This document shows, one piece after another, positions 5,670 to 6,117 of a stretch of 6,117 nt of DNA; position 1 is the first letter of the stretch, and each line of letters begins with the position of its first letter. The position numbers and the translations under genes were made by a program. Under the pieces are notes generated by a model. It was not told the origin of the DNA and made no database searches. It saw nothing but the letters and a program-made list of their open reading frames with translations. The stretch comes from an uncultured Eubacteriales bacterium (lineage in GTDB: Bacteria; Bacillota; Clostridia; Oscillospirales; Acutalibacteraceae), in the NCBI GenBank assembly GCA_900320925.1, contig ONUD01000005.1:1-6117 (forward strand). Reading direction: 5' to 3'.

Positions 5670-5700
5670 ATTCCCTGCTGTTTGAGCGGGGAATTTTTTT
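5670..5700 (+). terminator. Intrinsic terminator of the cysteine-rich protein-popT operon
   Basis: A 10-bp stem (5670-5679 with 5685-5694, one T-G pair) has a GTTTG loop and is followed by seven T (5694-5700). It lies 31 nt after the popT stop. The 31 bases between stop and stem show nothing else. Confidence 0.93.
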
Positions 5701-5721
5701 GAATGACCCATCAGAAGCCGT

Positions 5722-5750
5722 TTGCAATTTGACAAAGGAAGTGCTATAAT
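5722..5750 (+). promoter_or_regulatory. Sigma-A promoter of the U32 peptidase-like gene
   Basis: TTGCAA (5722-5727), a 17-nt spacer and a perfect TATAAT (5745-5750) with TG one base upstream (extended -10). The start of transcription should be near 5757, giving a leader of about 26 nt. The same -35 hexamer occurs in the rpsT and regulator promoters. Confidence 0.82.
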
Positions 5751-5768
5751 AAACAATCAGTATATTGT

Positions 5769-5774
5769 GGAGGT
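5769..5774 (+). promoter_or_regulatory. Ribosome binding site that decides the U32 gene start
   Basis: GGAGGT lies 8 nt before the ATG at 5783 but only 2 nt before the in-frame ATG at 5777. The second ATG is therefore the likely start, giving MWKGELLSPAGD. Confidence 0.8.
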
Positions 5775-5782
5775 CGATGACA

Positions 5783-6117
5783 ATGTGGAAAGGCGAACTG
5801 CTTTCTCCGGCAGGAGATCAGGAATGTTTTGACAATGCCCTGCAATTTGGGGCAGATGCGGTCTATCTGGCAGGCAGGGAGTTCGGAATGCGTACTGCCT
5901 CAGCCAATTTTGACCTTGATACACTCAGAAAGTCCGTGGAAAAGGCACATGAAAAGAATGTGAAAGTATATGTCACGTGCAACACCCTTCCGAGAAACGG
6001 GGAAATCGACAGGATGCCCGCTTTTCTGGAACAGGTGCAGGACTGTGGGGCAGATGCGTTTATCATAGCAGATTTGGGGGTTATGTCGCTTGCGGAGAAG
6101 TATGCTCCCAAGGTGGA
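5783..6117 (+). CDS. U32-family peptidase-like protein, N-terminal part, runs off right edge
   Basis: U32 proteins were named as collagenase-like peptidases, but several bacterial members (TrhP/YegQ and RlhA types) act in RNA hydroxylation, so the true activity here is open. The first 111 codons are present and the frame is open at the right edge. The beta/alpha-barrel-type N-terminus is clear: ELLSPAGD (5-12), FGADAVYLAG (22-31), FGMRTASANF (34-43), VKVYVTCNTLPRN (60-72) and GADAFIIADLG (89-99). The U32 signature cysteines normally lie further downstream and cannot be checked. It has its own strong promoter and SD and is separated from popT by a terminator, so it is not part of that operon. 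The family is secure; whether it is a peptidase or a tRNA/rRNA-modifying member is not resolved from this part. Confidence 0.93.
   Translation, partial: MWKGELLSPAGDQECFDNALQFGADAVYLAGREFGMRTASANFDLDTLRKSVEKAHEKNVKVYVTCNTLPRNGEIDRMPAFLEQVQDCGADAFIIADLGVMSLAEKYAPKV

Noticed and set aside
5729..5750. A consensus TTGACA followed by TATAAT upstream of the U32 gene
   Set aside because: The spacer is only 10 nt, too short for sigma-A. The overlapping TTGCAA at 5722-5727 gives a 17-nt spacer to the same TATAAT.

Overview
This window looks like ordinary chromosomal DNA of a low-to-mid GC member of the Bacillota, most likely a clostridial anaerobe of the Oscillospirales/Ruminococcus type. The evidence is strong AGGAGG-type ribosome binding sites, sigma-A-like promoters with 17-nt spacers, intrinsic terminators with long T runs, a Rel that begins with a bacillotal-type HD domain, and a CdaR/PucR-like regulator and a small cysteine-rich DUF6472-like protein of kinds I associate with Clostridia. 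The genus is an inference. I see no insertion sequence, phage gene, CRISPR array, tRNA or rRNA.

Layout. Positions 1-2421 on the minus strand hold a recJ-rel operon. recJ (single-strand DNA exonuclease) is complete and overlaps by 20 nt the start of rel ((p)ppGpp synthetase/hydrolase), which runs off the left edge. A divergent intergenic region (2422-2734) carries the recJ promoter and the promoter and leader of a CdaR/PucR-family regulator (2735-3820, plus). That gene ends in a bidirectional terminator shared with a convergent 49-residue single-pass membrane protein (minus, 3861-4010), which has its own near-consensus promoter. Next on the minus strand is rpsT (ribosomal protein S20) with its own promoter and terminator. 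Divergent from rpsT is a two-gene plus-strand operon: a 60-residue six-cysteine protein and, coupled to it, a DUF368/PopT-type undecaprenyl-phosphate transporter. After a strong terminator a separate promoter drives a U32-family peptidase/tRNA-modification-type gene that is cut by the right edge.

How the genes fit together: mostly housekeeping functions. These are DNA repair and the stringent response (recJ-rel), translation (rpsT, possibly the U32 protein) and cell-envelope lipid-carrier recycling (popT). Two small proteins and the CdaR-like regulator have no assigned target.

No clearly new multi-gene system is visible. The items most worth checking are the cysteine-rich protein coupled to PopT, the isolated SD-like sequence close to the predicted 5' end of the regulator mRNA (a possible 5' stabiliser), and the small membrane protein. 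All promoter, TSS and hairpin calls come from reading the sequence by eye.
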